This document shows, in pieces, positions 35,811 to 44,789 of a stretch of DNA of 64,000 nucleotides (the stretch's first letter is position 1; each line of letters begins with the position of its first letter). Source of the DNA: Okibacterium fritillariae (GTDB taxonomy: Bacteria; Actinomycetota; Actinomycetes; Actinomycetales; Microbacteriaceae); contig NZ_FUZP01000001.1 of the NCBI RefSeq assembly GCF_900167575.1, positions 1,302,001 through 1,366,000 on the forward strand. The letters are read 5' to 3'. The notes under the pieces were generated by a model that was given only the letters and a program-made list of their open reading frames with translations, had not been told where the DNA came from and did not search any database. Made by a program: the position numbers and the translations under genes.

Positions 35811-36950
35811 GTGCGGCCCACGCCGCACAGAAGAAGGGTCCTCCTCCTGAGCTCCACACTCGCGGATGCCGCAGCCACACCGGCAGCGCCCGCACCACAG
35901 CCTTCGTCCCGGGCGAAGAAGCGTCGATCGGGCGGCCTCGGCCGCTACATCCTGGTCCGCTTCCTGCTCATCATTCCCACCGTCTTCATCCTCGTCACGC
36001 TCGTGTTCCTGCTCATGCGCACGACGGGCGACCCGATCACGGCGGCCCTCGGTGGCCGTCTCTCGGGCGCCCAGCTGCAGGAGCGCATCGTCGCGGCCGG
36101 TTACGACCGCCCCGTCATCGTGCAGTACTTCGAGTACCTCGGCCAGATCTTCACCGGCAACTTCGGCGAAACGATCAGCGACAACCGCCCGGTCATCGAG
36201 GTCGTGCTCACCTACGGCGCCGCCACCCTCGAGCTCGCGTTCTACGCGCTCATCGTGGCGTTCATCGTGGGCATCCCGCTCGGCATGGTGGCGGCCTATT
36301 TCCGCGACCGTTTCCCCGACGCCGTGCTGCGCATCCTCGCCATCCTGTTCTATGCCACGCCCGTGTTCTTCGCGGGTCTGCTCATGAAGCTCATCTTCTC
36401 GGTGCAGCTCAAGTGGTTGCCGGTGTCGGGCAGGGCGACCACGTCGTCCGAACTCGAGTTGCAGCTGCTCGACGGCAAGACGGGCATCTACCTGATCGAT
36501 GCCCTGCGCTCCGGCAACCCCGACGTCATCGGCGACGTCCTGGCGCACGCCATCCTGCCCGGCATCACGCTGGGTCTGCTCACGGCGGGCATCTTCCTGC
36601 GGCTCGTGCGCACCAACATGATCGGCACCCTCTCGACCGACTACGTGGATGCCGCGCGCTCACGGGGCGTCGGTGAGCTCCGGCTCGTGCGCAAACACGC
36701 CTACCGCCCGGCGCTCATCCCCATCATCACGGTCATCGGCCTGCAGATCGCCCTCCTCCTCGGCGGAGCGGTCCTCACCGAGACCACGTTCGAGTGGAAG
36801 GGTCTCGGCTTCCAGCTGGCCGAATACCTGCAGGCGCGCGACTTCGTGGCCGTGCAGGGAATCGTCGCCCTGCTCGCCGTGATCGTGGCGCTGACCAACT
36901 TCATCGTCGACGTCATCGCGGCGCTCATCGACCCGAGGGTGAGGTACTGA
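35811..36950 (+). CDS. Peptide ABC transporter permease (DppB type, second system)
   Basis: A permease of up to 379 residues. The first helix (YILVRFLLIIPTVFILVTLVFLL) follows a 40-residue Ala/Pro/Arg-rich cytoplasmic leader, and the EAA loop reads DAARSRGVGELRLVRKHAYRPALIP. The start is uncertain: GTG 35811 is the furthest in-frame start, but AGAAGGG at about 35829-35835 lies inside that frame and would suit a non-canonical CTG start at 35847. Downstream the DppC-type permease follows after one base. Confidence 0.88.
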   Translation: MRPTPHRRRVLLLSSTLADAAATPAAPAPQPSSRAKKRRSGGLGRYILVRFLLIIPTVFILVTLVFLLMRTTGDPITAALGGRLSGAQLQERIVAAGYDRPVIVQYFEYLGQIFTGNFGETISDNRPVIEVVLTYGAATLELAFYALIVAFIVGIPLGMVAAYFRDRFPDAVLRILAILFYATPVFFAGLLMKLIFSVQLKWLPVSGRATTSSELELQLLDGKTGIYLIDALRSGNPDVIGDVLAHAILPGITLGLLTAGIFLRLVRTNMIGTLSTDYVDAARSRGVGELRLVRKHAYRPALIPIITVIGLQIALLLGGAVLTETTFEWKGLGFQLAEYLQARDFVAVQGIVALLAVIVALTNFIVDVIAALIDPRVRY

Positions 36951-36951
36951 C

Positions 36952-38040
36952 ATGACCGTCACGACCCCGAAAACCGTTCCCGACGCGCCCGACCGAAAGC
37001 GCAGCCTGCTGTCTCGGTTGCCGATCGTGCACCAGGTGCGTCAGAGCATGGGCATCCAGCGCTTCATGCTCGTGGCCGGCCTCGTCGTCACCGGGCTGTT
37101 CATTCTCACGGCCCTCCTCGCTCCCGTCATCGCGCCCTACGGCTATTCGCAGTTGCGCGGCGACGACGGAGCCTTCGGTTCGCAGCAGGCCCCGAGTGCC
37201 GACCACCTGTTCGGCACCACGGTCGGCGGCTACGACGTGCTGTCCCGCACCATCTGGGGCGCGCAGACGGCTCTGTCGGTCGTCATCGTCGCCGTCATCC
37301 TGTCGATCTTCGTCGGCGTGTTCCTCGGCCTCGTGTCGGGATACTTCGGCGGATGGCTCGACCGCGTGCTCGTCGTCGTGTGCGACGCCATCTACGCGTT
37401 CCCCACGCTTCTGCTCGCCATCGTCATGTCGATCGCCATCTCGGGCGGACAGTCGAGCCTCTGGGGCGGCGTCTTCGCGGCCGCCATCTCGATCACGGTC
37501 GTATTCATCCCGCAGTACTTCCGGGTGATCCGCGCCGAGACCGTGCGCATCAAATCCGAGGCGTATGTCGAGAGCGCAAAGGTGGTGGGTGCGAGCAACG
37601 CGCGCATCATCTTCCGCCACGTGCTGCGCAACGCCACGCGCACGTTGCCGCTCATCTTCACGCTCAACGCCTCTGAAGCGATCCTGACGCTCGCGGGCCT
37701 CGGCTTCCTGGGCTTCGGCATCGAGCCGACGTCGGCCGCCGAGTGGGGCTTCGACCTCAACAAGGCCATCGTCGACGTGTCGTCGGGTGTGTGGTGGACG
37801 GCGCTTCCCCCGGGCATCGCCATCGTCCTCGCGGTCCTCGGCGTCACGCTCGTGGGCGAGAGCCTGAACGACCTGGCCGACCCGCGTCTGCGTGGGCGAC
37901 GACGTGTCGCCGCGGCATCCGGAACCGTAGCCGCCACCTCGGTCGTCCCGGGTGGCGCACAGACCGCCGGACCCGCGGGTCTCGGCGGCCTCGAATCGGG
38001 AGAAACATTCGGCGACGACGGAATCGAGACCAGGCCATGA
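36952..38040 (+). CDS. Peptide ABC transporter permease (DppC type, second system)
   Basis: A 362-residue permease with the first helix at about residues 38-60, the DppC-typical extracellular segment SADHLFGTTVGGYDVLSRTIWGAQTAL, and the EAA loop ESAKVVGASNARIIFRHVLRN. The C-terminal about 45 residues are Gly/Ala/Thr-rich and extend beyond the usual end of the family. It starts one base after the DppB stop region and overlaps the fused ATPase start by four bases (ATGA). Confidence 0.92.
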   Translation: MTVTTPKTVPDAPDRKRSLLSRLPIVHQVRQSMGIQRFMLVAGLVVTGLFILTALLAPVIAPYGYSQLRGDDGAFGSQQAPSADHLFGTTVGGYDVLSRTIWGAQTALSVVIVAVILSIFVGVFLGLVSGYFGGWLDRVLVVVCDAIYAFPTLLLAIVMSIAISGGQSSLWGGVFAAAISITVVFIPQYFRVIRAETVRIKSEAYVESAKVVGASNARIIFRHVLRNATRTLPLIFTLNASEAILTLAGLGFLGFGIEPTSAAEWGFDLNKAIVDVSSGVWWTALPPGIAIVLAVLGVTLVGESLNDLADPRLRGRRRVAAASGTVAATSVVPGGAQTAGPAGLGGLESGETFGDDGIETRP

Positions 38041-39749
38041 GCGCAGTCACAACACCCGGGGCGGATGCCTCGACCACCCGTCCGGCCGCCGTGCTCACGA
38101 TCGAGCAGCTCGACGTCTCGTTCTCGACCGACGCGGGAGCGGTCAAAGCCGTCGACCGCGTCAGCCTGAGCGTCGCCCCCGGCGAGGTCCTCGCCATCGT
38201 GGGCGAGTCCGGCAGCGGCAAGACCGTCACGGCGAAGACCATCCTCGGTCTGCTGCCCGAGACGGCGACGGCCGGGGGAGCGGTCATCCTCGCTCGCCGC
38301 GACGGCAGCGATTCGCACGACATCCTCTCGCTCGACCGCAAGGGTCTGCGCGAGGTGCGCGGCCGCGACGTCTCGATGGTCTTCCAGGAGCCGTCCACGT
38401 CGCTCAACCCCGTCTACACGGTCGGATGGCAGATCGCCGAGGGCATCCGCGCCCACAACAAGGTCTCGAAGAAAGAGGCCCGGCAGCAGGCCATCGAGAT
38501 CCTCGGCAAGGTCGGCATCCCCGACCCGTCGACGCGCGTCGACTACTACCCGCACCAGTTCTCGGGCGGGCAGAAGCAGCGCGTCGTCATCGCCATGGCG
38601 CTCGTCCTGAACCCCGGCCTCATCGTCGCCGACGAGCCCACCACGGCGCTCGATGTCACCGTGCAGGCCGAGATCCTCGACCTCTTGCGGCGCTGCCGCG
38701 ACGAGTTCGGCGCGGCCATCGTGCTCATCACCCACAACATGGGTGTCGTGGCCGACCTGGCCGACCGTGTCGCCGTGATGTATCAGGGCGAGCTGGTCGA
38801 AGAGGCGCCCGTGCGCGAGCTGTTCGCCGCGCCGAAGGCCGACTACACGCGCAAGCTGCTCGAGTCGGTGCCCCGCATCGGCCAGCGCGTGCACGGTTCG
38901 GCCGAGGAGCGCGCCAAGAAGGAATCGCTCGAGACGGCCGAAACGCTCGTCGAGGCATCCGGTCTGCGTATCGAATACCCCGGTCGGCTCGGCCGCGGCT
39001 CGTTCACGGCCGTCGACGGCGTCTCGTTCCAGATCCGCGCGGGCGAAGTGCTCGGCCTCGTGGGGGAGTCGGGCAGCGGAAAGACCACGATCGGCCGCGC
39101 CATCGCGGGGCTCACGCAGGTCACGGGCGGTTCGCTGACGGTGCTCGGCACGGAGATGAACGGTGTGAAGGAGCGTCACTTCAAGAAGACGCGCCAAGAC
39201 ATCGGCTTCGTGTTCCAAGACCCGGCGTCGAGCTTCAACCCGCTGCTCACGATCGCCGATTGCGTGGCCGAACCGCTGCGCATCCACCGGCGCTCGCTGG
39301 GCGAACGCGAGACGCGGAAGAAGGTCGGCGAACTGCTCGAGGCCGTGCAGCTGCCGAAGGCGTTCGGTGCCCGCTACCCGCACGAGCTCTCGGGTGGACA
39401 GCGTCAGCGCGCCAGCCTCGCCCGTGCGCTCGCGCTCGACCCGAAGCTGCTCATCGCCGACGAGCCCACCTCGGCGCTCGACGTGTCGGTGCAGGCGCGC
39501 GTGCTCGAACTCTTCGCCGAGATCCAGCGTGAGTTCGGTTTCGCGGCCCTGTTCATCTCGCACGACCTTGCCGTGGTCGACCTTCTGGCCGACCGCATCG
39601 GGGTGCTCTATCACGGCGAACTCGTCGAAGAGGGCACGAGCGAGCAGATCCTCACGGCGCCGCGCAACGACTACACGCGCACGCTGCTGGCGTCCCTGCC
39701 CGTACCCGATCCCGACGCGCAGGCGGCCAAACGCACCCGCAACCGCTAG
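38037..39749 (+). CDS. Fused double ATPase of peptide ABC transporter (DppD-DppF)
   Basis: A 570-residue protein holding two complete ABC domains in one chain. Domain 1 (about residues 18-275) has Walker A GESGSGKT, signature FSGGQKQR and Walker B LIVADEP. Domain 2 (about residues 305-555) has GESGSGKT, LSGGQRQR and LLIADEP. The short linker contains RVHGSAEERAKKESLETAETLVEASGLRIEYPG. In the first peptide system of this window the same functions are two genes, so this is a fusion as found in some actinobacterial transporters. It energises the permeases upstream. Confidence 0.95.
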   Translation: MSAVTTPGADASTTRPAAVLTIEQLDVSFSTDAGAVKAVDRVSLSVAPGEVLAIVGESGSGKTVTAKTILGLLPETATAGGAVILARRDGSDSHDILSLDRKGLREVRGRDVSMVFQEPSTSLNPVYTVGWQIAEGIRAHNKVSKKEARQQAIEILGKVGIPDPSTRVDYYPHQFSGGQKQRVVIAMALVLNPGLIVADEPTTALDVTVQAEILDLLRRCRDEFGAAIVLITHNMGVVADLADRVAVMYQGELVEEAPVRELFAAPKADYTRKLLESVPRIGQRVHGSAEERAKKESLETAETLVEASGLRIEYPGRLGRGSFTAVDGVSFQIRAGEVLGLVGESGSGKTTIGRAIAGLTQVTGGSLTVLGTEMNGVKERHFKKTRQDIGFVFQDPASSFNPLLTIADCVAEPLRIHRRSLGERETRKKVGELLEAVQLPKAFGARYPHELSGGQRQRASLARALALDPKLLIADEPTSALDVSVQARVLELFAEIQREFGFAALFISHDLAVVDLLADRIGVLYHGELVEEGTSEQILTAPRNDYTRTLLASLPVPDPDAQAAKRTRNR

Positions 39750-39775
39750 TCGCCCCGGGCGGCCGGTTGCACACA

Positions 39776-39807
39776 GACGGGGTGGATGCTCGAGCATCCA
39801 CCCCGTC
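39776..39807. terminator. 32-bp perfect palindrome, terminator hairpin
   Basis: The arms GACGGGGTGGATGCTC (39776-39791) and GAGCATCCACCCCGTC (39792-39807) are exact reverse complements with no spacer; the central bases would form the loop. It ends the second ABC operon just before the riboswitch. Confidence 0.8.
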
Positions 39808-39834
39808 GTCGTCCCCGGGTCTATGCTTGACCCT

Positions 39835-39945
39835 TGCGAAGGGGAGTATCCCACTCACACCGTGATCGTCATCACGAACCGCATCTTCGCGGTTCCGGGC
39901 ACGGGGCGCCTGCACCATCGGCGCGGGAGAGACTTTCGATCATCG
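39835..39945 (+). ncRNA. yybP-ykoY manganese riboswitch
   Basis: The two conserved family segments are present: GGGGAGTA at 39841-39848 and GGGAGAGAC at 39925-39933. Between them are hairpins CGTGAT/ATCACG (39861-39876), AACCGC/GCGGTT (39877-39894) and GCGCC/GGCGC (39906-39924). A closing stem pairs CGAA before the first segment with TTCG after the second. The RNA stands directly before a TerC-family gene, a known target class. The riboswitch family senses Mn2+ and turns on expression. Confidence 0.87.
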
Positions 39946-39986
39946 TCGTGCGCCCGTGCGCACCCCCTCTGAAAGGCGTCGTGCCG

Positions 39987-41009
39987 ATGCATCCCGTTCT
40001 GCCCCTTCCGTTCGAGATCGGCTCGTACGTCGTTCTGCTGCTGGTGCTGGCCTTCGACCTGCTCTATGTGGTGAAGCGCCCGCACATCCCGTCGATGAAG
40101 GAGGCGACCCTCTGGGTCGTGTTCTACGTCGGGCTGGCGCTCGTGTTCGCTTTTCTCATGCTGCAGTTCGCGGGCGGTGAGTTCGCGGGGCAGTTCCTGG
40201 CCGGATGGTTGACCGAATACAGCCTGTCGATCGACAACCTCTTCGTCTTCGTCATCCTCATGGCGCGGTTCAGCGTGCCGCGCAAATACCAGCAGGAGGT
40301 GCTCATGGTGGGCATCATCATCGCGCTGGTGTTGCGAGGAATCTTCATCCTGCTGGGCGCCCAGCTGATCGAATCGTTCAGCTTCATCTTCTACATCTTC
40401 GGCGCGTTCCTGCTGGTCACGGCGTTCCGCCAGGCCTTCGGTCACAACGACGACGCCGAGGACGGCGAGACCCGCCTGACGACCTTCTTGAAGCGCAAGC
40501 TCAAGGTCACCGACGAGTTCGACGGGTCGAAGATCCGCACCACCATCAACGGCAAGCGTTTCTTCACGCCCATGATCGTGGTCTTCATCGCCATCGGCAC
40601 GACCGACCTCATCTTCGCCATCGACTCGATCCCCGCCATCTTCGGCATCACGCAGAGCCCGTTCATCGTGTTCACGGCCAACGTGTTCGCGCTCATGGGC
40701 CTGCGCCAGCTGTACTTCCTTCTAGGCGGCTTGCTCGACCGCCTCGACTACCTCAAGTACGGCATCGCCTTCATCCTCGCGTTCATCGGCGTCAAGCTCT
40801 TCTTCCACGCCATGCACGAGAACGAGCTACCCTTCATCAACGGCGGAAAGCACATCGAGTGGGCGCCCGAGATCGACACCTGGACGTCGCTCGCCGTCAT
40901 CATCGGCGCCATGGCCATCGCCACCATCGCGAGCCTCATCAAGGACCGGCGCGACCGCAAGCGCGGCGTCACGGCCCCGCCCGTACACGCCCCCTCCGAC
41001 GACGTCTAG
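39987..41009 (+). CDS. TerC-family membrane protein, probable Mn2+ efflux
   Basis: A 340-residue integral membrane protein with about nine hydrophobic segments. TerC hallmarks are the acidic membrane motifs [16 protein letters not shown] and [17 protein letters not shown]. The family was named for tellurite resistance, but members such as Alx export or balance manganese, and the yybP-ykoY riboswitch immediately upstream supports that role here. ATG 39987 is chosen with GAAAGG ten bases before it; GTG 39981 is an alternative. It is monocistronic, since the leucine attenuator follows. Confidence 0.9.
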   Translation: MHPVLPLPFEIGSYVVLLLVLAFDLLYVVKRPHIPSMKEATLWVVFYVGLALVFAFLMLQFAGGEFAGQFLAGWLTEYSLSIDNLFVFVILMARFSVPRKYQQEVLMVGIIIALVLRGIFILLGAQLIESFSFIFYIFGAFLLVTAFRQAFGHNDDAEDGETRLTTFLKRKLKVTDEFDGSKIRTTINGKRFFTPMIVVFIAIGTTDLIFAIDSIPAIFGITQSPFIVFTANVFALMGLRQLYFLLGGLLDRLDYLKYGIAFILAFIGVKLFFHAMHENELPFINGGKHIEWAPEIDTWTSLAVIIGAMAIATIASLIKDRRDRKRGVTAPPVHAPSDDV

Positions 41010-41025
41010 GCGAGCGTCAGGATGG

Positions 41026-41031
41026 TAGTCT
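41026..41031 (+). promoter_or_regulatory. -10 element of a leaderless leucine leader transcript
   Basis: TAGTCT ends six bases before the ATG of the leader peptide (41038). This geometry recurs before other start codons in the window and fits a leaderless mRNA. Confidence 0.6.
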
Positions 41032-41037
41032 GACGGG

Positions 41038-41082
41038 ATGTTGTTCGGTCTGCTCCTTCTTAGCTGCCGCGACGAGGCCTAG
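41038..41082 (+). CDS. Leucine leader peptide (leuCD attenuator)
   Basis: A 14-codon reading frame encoding [14 protein letters not shown]. Five of its first eight codons specify leucine (TTG, CTG, CTC, CTT, CTT), and CTT is otherwise uncommon in this genome. It is followed by alternative RNA pairings and then leuC, 68 bp downstream. Ribosome stalling at the leucine codons under leucine shortage would favour one structure and allow leuCD expression, as in leader-peptide control of branched-chain amino-acid genes in actinobacteria. It starts just after a -10 element, so translation begins at the mRNA 5' end. Confidence 0.85.
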   Translation: MLFGLLLLSCRDEA

Positions 41083-41120
41083 TTCCAGGCATCCCTCGAC
41101 GCGGAGTTTGGCGGTGCCTG
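41069..41120 (+). promoter_or_regulatory. Leucine attenuator RNA structures
   Basis: GCGACGAGG (41069-41077, the end of the leader peptide) can pair with CCTCGACGC (41094-41102) with one mismatch, while CAGGCA (41086-41091) can pair with TGCCTG (41115-41120). The two helices interleave (pseudoknot-like), so ribosome position could choose between them. No T run follows, so control may act on leuC translation or by another termination mode. Confidence 0.6.
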
Positions 41121-41149
41121 ACCACCCCCTTTCTCGAAGGAAAACGTCA

Positions 41150-42796
41150 ATGCAGCAGACATCGAACACGTCAGCATCCGGCACGCCGGTTGCGAGCGCC
41201 GATTCCACGACGGGCGCCGCGAACCTCGCCGGGCAGCCCGATCGTCAGAGTCAGCCCGATCAGACTAGTCAGCCCGATCAGACGAGTCAGCCCGATCAGA
41301 CGAGTCAGCCCGATCAGACGAGTCAGCCCGATCAGGCTGTCGTCGCCGACACACAGGCCTCGGCCTCAGCGGTCGCCACCGACAATGCCGGCCCGCGCAC
41401 GCTCGCCGAGAAGGTCTGGGCCGACCACCTCGTCGTGAAGGGCGAGAACGGCACGCCCGACCTGATCTACATCGACCTGCACCTGGTGCACGAGGTCACG
41501 AGCCCGCAGGCCTTCGACGGCCTGCGCCTGGCCGGTCGCCCCGTGCGCCGCCCCGATCTCACGATCGCCACGGAAGACCACAACACGCCGACGGTGGCGA
41601 TCGACAAGCCCATCGCCGACCTGACGAGCCGCACGCAGATTCAGACGCTGCGCAACAACGCCGAAGAATTCGGCATCCGCCTGCACTCGCTGGGCGACAT
41701 CGAGCAGGGCATCGTGCACGTCGTCGGCCCGCAGCTCGGCCTGACCATGCCGGGCATCACGGTCGTCTGCGGCGACTCGCACACGTCCACGCACGGAGCC
41801 TTCGGTGCCATGGCGTTCGGCATCGGCACGAGCGAGGTCGAGCACGTCATGGCCACGCAGACGCTGCCGCTCAAAGAATTCAAGACGATGGCCATCAACG
41901 TCGAGGGAACGCTCCGCGAGGGTGTCACGGCCAAGGACATCATCCTGGCCGTCATCGCCAAGATCGGCACGGGCGGTGGCCAGGGTTACGTGCTCGAATA
42001 CCGCGGCTCCGCCATCCGCGCGCTCTCGATGGAGGGCCGCATGACGATCTGCAACATGTCGATCGAGGCCGGCGCGCGCGCGGGCATGGTCGCGCCCGAC
42101 GAGACCACGTTCGCCTACCTGAAGGGCCGCCCGCACGCGCCCGAAGGTGCCGACTGGGATGCGGCGGTCGAATACTGGCGCACCCTGCCGACCGACGAGG
42201 GCGCCGTCTTCGACGCCGAAGTGTTCCTCGACGCCGACGACCTCGAGCCCTTCGTCACGTGGGGCACCAACCCCGGCCAGGGCGTCTCGCTCTCGCAGAA
42301 CGTGCCCGACCCGTCGCTCATCTCCGACCCCAACGAGCGCGCCGCCGCCGAGCGTGCCCTCGAATACATGGATCTCGCCGCGGGCACGCCCATGAAGCAG
42401 ATCCCCGTCGACACGGTGTTCCTGGGCTCCTGCACCAACAGCCGCATCGACGACCTGCGCGCCGCCGCCCAGATCATCAAGGGCAAGAAGAAGGCCGACA
42501 ACGTGCGCATGATGGTCGTGCCGGGCTCGGCGCGCGTGCGCCTCGAAGCCGAGGCCGAGGGTCTCGACCAGATCTTCAAAGACTTCGGTGCCGACTGGCG
42601 CTTCGCCGGCTGCTCGATGTGCCTCGGCATGAACCCCGACCAGCTGGCCCCGGGGGAGCGCTGCGCCTCCACGAGCAACCGCAACTTCGAGGGCCGTCAG
42701 GGGAAGGGCGGGCGCACACACCTGGTGTCGCCGCTCGTGGCCGCGGCCACCGCCATCCGCGGAACCCTGTCGAGCCCGAGCGACCTGGAGAACTGA
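41150..42796 (+). CDS. leuC: 3-isopropylmalate dehydratase large subunit with repeat extension
   Basis: Large subunit of isopropylmalate isomerase (leucine synthesis), a [4Fe-4S] aconitase-family enzyme. Its cluster and active-site motifs are [39 protein letters not shown] and [13 protein letters not shown], which supply the three cluster cysteines. The protein has 548 residues, against about 470 for the family, because some 80 residues precede the conserved start ([14 protein letters not shown]). That extension is Ser/Thr/Ala-rich and holds five SQPDQT repeats. The start at ATG 41150 is supported by GAAGGAAAA, and no later ATG or GTG precedes the conserved region. It is followed by leuD after two bases. 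Confidence 0.95.
   Translation: MQQTSNTSASGTPVASADSTTGAANLAGQPDRQSQPDQTSQPDQTSQPDQTSQPDQTSQPDQAVVADTQASASAVATDNAGPRTLAEKVWADHLVVKGENGTPDLIYIDLHLVHEVTSPQAFDGLRLAGRPVRRPDLTIATEDHNTPTVAIDKPIADLTSRTQIQTLRNNAEEFGIRLHSLGDIEQGIVHVVGPQLGLTMPGITVVCGDSHTSTHGAFGAMAFGIGTSEVEHVMATQTLPLKEFKTMAINVEGTLREGVTAKDIILAVIAKIGTGGGQGYVLEYRGSAIRALSMEGRMTICNMSIEAGARAGMVAPDETTFAYLKGRPHAPEGADWDAAVEYWRTLPTDEGAVFDAEVFLDADDLEPFVTWGTNPGQGVSLSQNVPDPSLISDPNERAAAERALEYMDLAAGTPMKQIPVDTVFLGSCTNSRIDDLRAAAQIIKGKKKADNVRMMVVPGSARVRLEAEAEGLDQIFKDFGADWRFAGCSMCLGMNPDQLAPGERCASTSNRNFEGRQGKGGRTHLVSPLVAAATAIRGTLSSPSDLEN
41249..41338 (+). repeat. Five 18-bp tandem repeats in the LeuC N-terminus
   Basis: The unit AGTCAGCCCGATCAGACG (S-Q-P-D-Q-T) is repeated five times without spacer from 41249 to 41338; the first copy has T and the last GGCT at the variable end. 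A partial copy (CAGCCCGAT) precedes the array. The near-identity of copies points to recent slippage or expansion. Confidence 0.95.
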
Positions 42797-42798
42797 TC

Positions 42799-43395
42799 AT
42801 GGAGAAATTCATCACCGTCGAGGGCATCGCAGCCCCGCTGAAGCGGTCCAACGTCGACACCGACCAGATCATCCCCGCCGTCTACCTCAAGCGCGTCACC
42901 AAGACGGGCTTCGAAGACGCATTGTTCGCGGGATGGCGACAAGACCCCGAGTTCATCCTGAACCAGGCCCCGTTCCAGGGCGCGAGCATTCTCGTGGCCG
43001 GCCCCGATTTCGGCACCGGCTCGTCGCGCGAACACGCCGTCTGGGCGTTGCGCGACTTCGGTTTCAAGGTCGTCTTGAGCCCGCGATTCGCCGACATCTT
43101 CCGCGGCAACTCGGGCAAGCAGGGCCTTCTCGCGGCCCAGGTGGCCGAGGATGACATCGAGAAGCTGTGGGCCGTCATCGACGCACAGCCGGGAATAAGC
43201 TTTACCGTCGATCTGGTTGCACAGACCGTGTCGGCGGGCGACCTCACAGTCTCTTTCGACATCGATGATTACACTAGGTGGCGGCTGCTCGAAGGTCTCG
43301 ACGACATCGGACTGACGTTGCGCAACGAAGCACAGATCACCGCATTCGAAGAAACCCGAGCACCCTGGCGCCCGAAGACTCTTCCCGCCAGATAA
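42799..43395 (+). CDS. leuD: 3-isopropylmalate dehydratase small subunit
   Basis: A 198-residue small subunit (swivel domain) that pairs with LeuC. Conserved parts are [19 protein letters not shown] near the N-terminus, [17 protein letters not shown] (substrate-binding serines and arginine) and [21 protein letters not shown]. The start at ATG 42799 lies two bases after the leuC stop, with the GGAG of the leuC end as ribosome-binding site, so the two subunits are made in equal amounts. The length is usual. Confidence 0.97.
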   Translation: MEKFITVEGIAAPLKRSNVDTDQIIPAVYLKRVTKTGFEDALFAGWRQDPEFILNQAPFQGASILVAGPDFGTGSSREHAVWALRDFGFKVVLSPRFADIFRGNSGKQGLLAAQVAEDDIEKLWAVIDAQPGISFTVDLVAQTVSAGDLTVSFDIDDYTRWRLLEGLDDIGLTLRNEAQITAFEETRAPWRPKTLPAR

Positions 43396-43414
43396 CGAAG
43401 TAATACAGGTGAAA

Positions 43415-44785
43415 ATGACTACTCTTCTTCAAGATTCTTCCCGAGCCGGCGCGAGCGTCGGCCTCAAGGGTGACCGCATCACCATTCGTGGTGGACGGCC
43501 TCTTCGCGGACGGATCGAGGTGAAGGGTGCCAAGAACCTGGTGACCAAGGCCATGGTCGCCGCCCTTCTCGGTGAGACGCCCAGCGTGCTGCGCGACGTT
43601 CCCGACATCAGCGACGTGCGGGTCGTGCGCGGCCTGCTCGAGGTGCACGGCGTCAAGGTCACCCCGGGCGACGAAGAGGGCACGCTGCTGCTCGACCCGT
43701 CGGCCGTCGAGTCGGCGCACATGGCCGATATCGACGCGCACGCGGGCTCCAGCCGCATCCCGATCCTCTTCTGCGGCCCGCTGCTGCACCGTCTGGGCGA
43801 GGCCTTCATCCCCGACCTCGGTGGCTGCCGCATCGGCGACCGCCCCATCGACTACCACCTCGAGGTGCTGCGCCAGTTCGGTGCCGTGGTCGAGAAGCTG
43901 CCGAGCGGCATCCGCATGACGGCCCCCAACGGCCTGTCGGGCACCAAGGTCGAGCTGCCCTACCCGAGCGTCGGCGCCACCGAGCAGGTCCTGCTCACGG
44001 CCGTGCGCGCGGCGGGCATCACCGAGCTGCGTGGCGCCGCCATCGAGCCCGAGATCATGGACCTCATCAACATCTTGCAGAAGATGGGCGCGATCATCTC
44101 GGTCGATACCGACCGCGTCATCCGCATCGAGGGCGTCGACCGCCTCGAGGGCTACACGCACCGCGCCCTGTTCGACCGCAACGAGACGGCCAGCTGGGCT
44201 GCCGCCGCTCTCGCCACCGACGGAGACATCTTCGTGGGCGGCGCACGCCAGGCCGAGATGCTCACGTTCCTCAACGTGTTCCGCAAGGTCGGCGGCAAGT
44301 TCGAGATCCACGACGACGGCATCCGCTTCTACCACCCCGGCACGCCCCTGCGCCCCGTGGTGATCGAGACCGATGTGCACCCCGGCTTCATGACCGACTG
44401 GCAGCAGCCCCTCGTGGTCGCCCTGACCAAGGCCGAGGGCGTCTCGATCGTGCACGAGACCGTGTATGAACAGCGCTTCGGCTTCGTCGACGCCCTGGTC
44501 GACATGGGTGCCACCATCCAGATTCACAAGGAGTGCCTGGGTGGCCAGGCGTGCCGCTTCGGTCAGCGCAACTTCAACCACTCGGCCGTCATTTCCGGCC
44601 CGTCGAAGCTGCACGGTGCCGACATCGTGGTGCCCGACCTGCGCGGCGGGTTCTCGCACCTGATCGCGGCGCTGAGCGCCGAAGGCTCCTCCACCGTCTC
44701 GAACGTCGGCATCATCAGCCGCGGCTACGAGAAGTTCATCACCAAGCTGGAACAGCTGGGAGCCGACTTCGTTCTCGAAGGCTGA
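43415..44785 (+). CDS. murA: UDP-N-acetylglucosamine 1-carboxyvinyltransferase
   Basis: Catalyses the first committed step of peptidoglycan precursor synthesis, transferring enolpyruvate to UDP-GlcNAc. The conserved Lys-Asn pair is in VKGAKNLVTKAMVAALL, and the active-site loop reads PDLGGCRIGDRPIDYH with the cysteine at the fosfomycin-reactive position, unlike mycobacterial MurA, which has Asp there. The start is ATG 43415; GTG 43409 two codons earlier is possible. It is 456 residues long. It lies 19 bp after leuD and directly before the acyltransferase, gpsA and ddl genes, which forms an envelope-synthesis string. Confidence 0.95.
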   Translation: MTTLLQDSSRAGASVGLKGDRITIRGGRPLRGRIEVKGAKNLVTKAMVAALLGETPSVLRDVPDISDVRVVRGLLEVHGVKVTPGDEEGTLLLDPSAVESAHMADIDAHAGSSRIPILFCGPLLHRLGEAFIPDLGGCRIGDRPIDYHLEVLRQFGAVVEKLPSGIRMTAPNGLSGTKVELPYPSVGATEQVLLTAVRAAGITELRGAAIEPEIMDLINILQKMGAIISVDTDRVIRIEGVDRLEGYTHRALFDRNETASWAAAALATDGDIFVGGARQAEMLTFLNVFRKVGGKFEIHDDGIRFYHPGTPLRPVVIETDVHPGFMTDWQQPLVVALTKAEGVSIVHETVYEQRFGFVDALVDMGATIQIHKECLGGQACRFGQRNFNHSAVISGPSKLHGADIVVPDLRGGFSHLIAALSAEGSSTVSNVGIISRGYEKFITKLEQLGADFVLEG

Positions 44786-44789
44786 ACCC

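Noticed and set aside
39987-41009. Tellurite resistance protein
   Set aside because: The family name suggests it, but a yybP-ykoY Mn2+ riboswitch precedes the gene and no other ter genes are present.
41249-41338. CRISPR-like repeat array
   Set aside because: The 18-bp units are contiguous without spacers, in frame within leuC, and no cas genes exist nearby.
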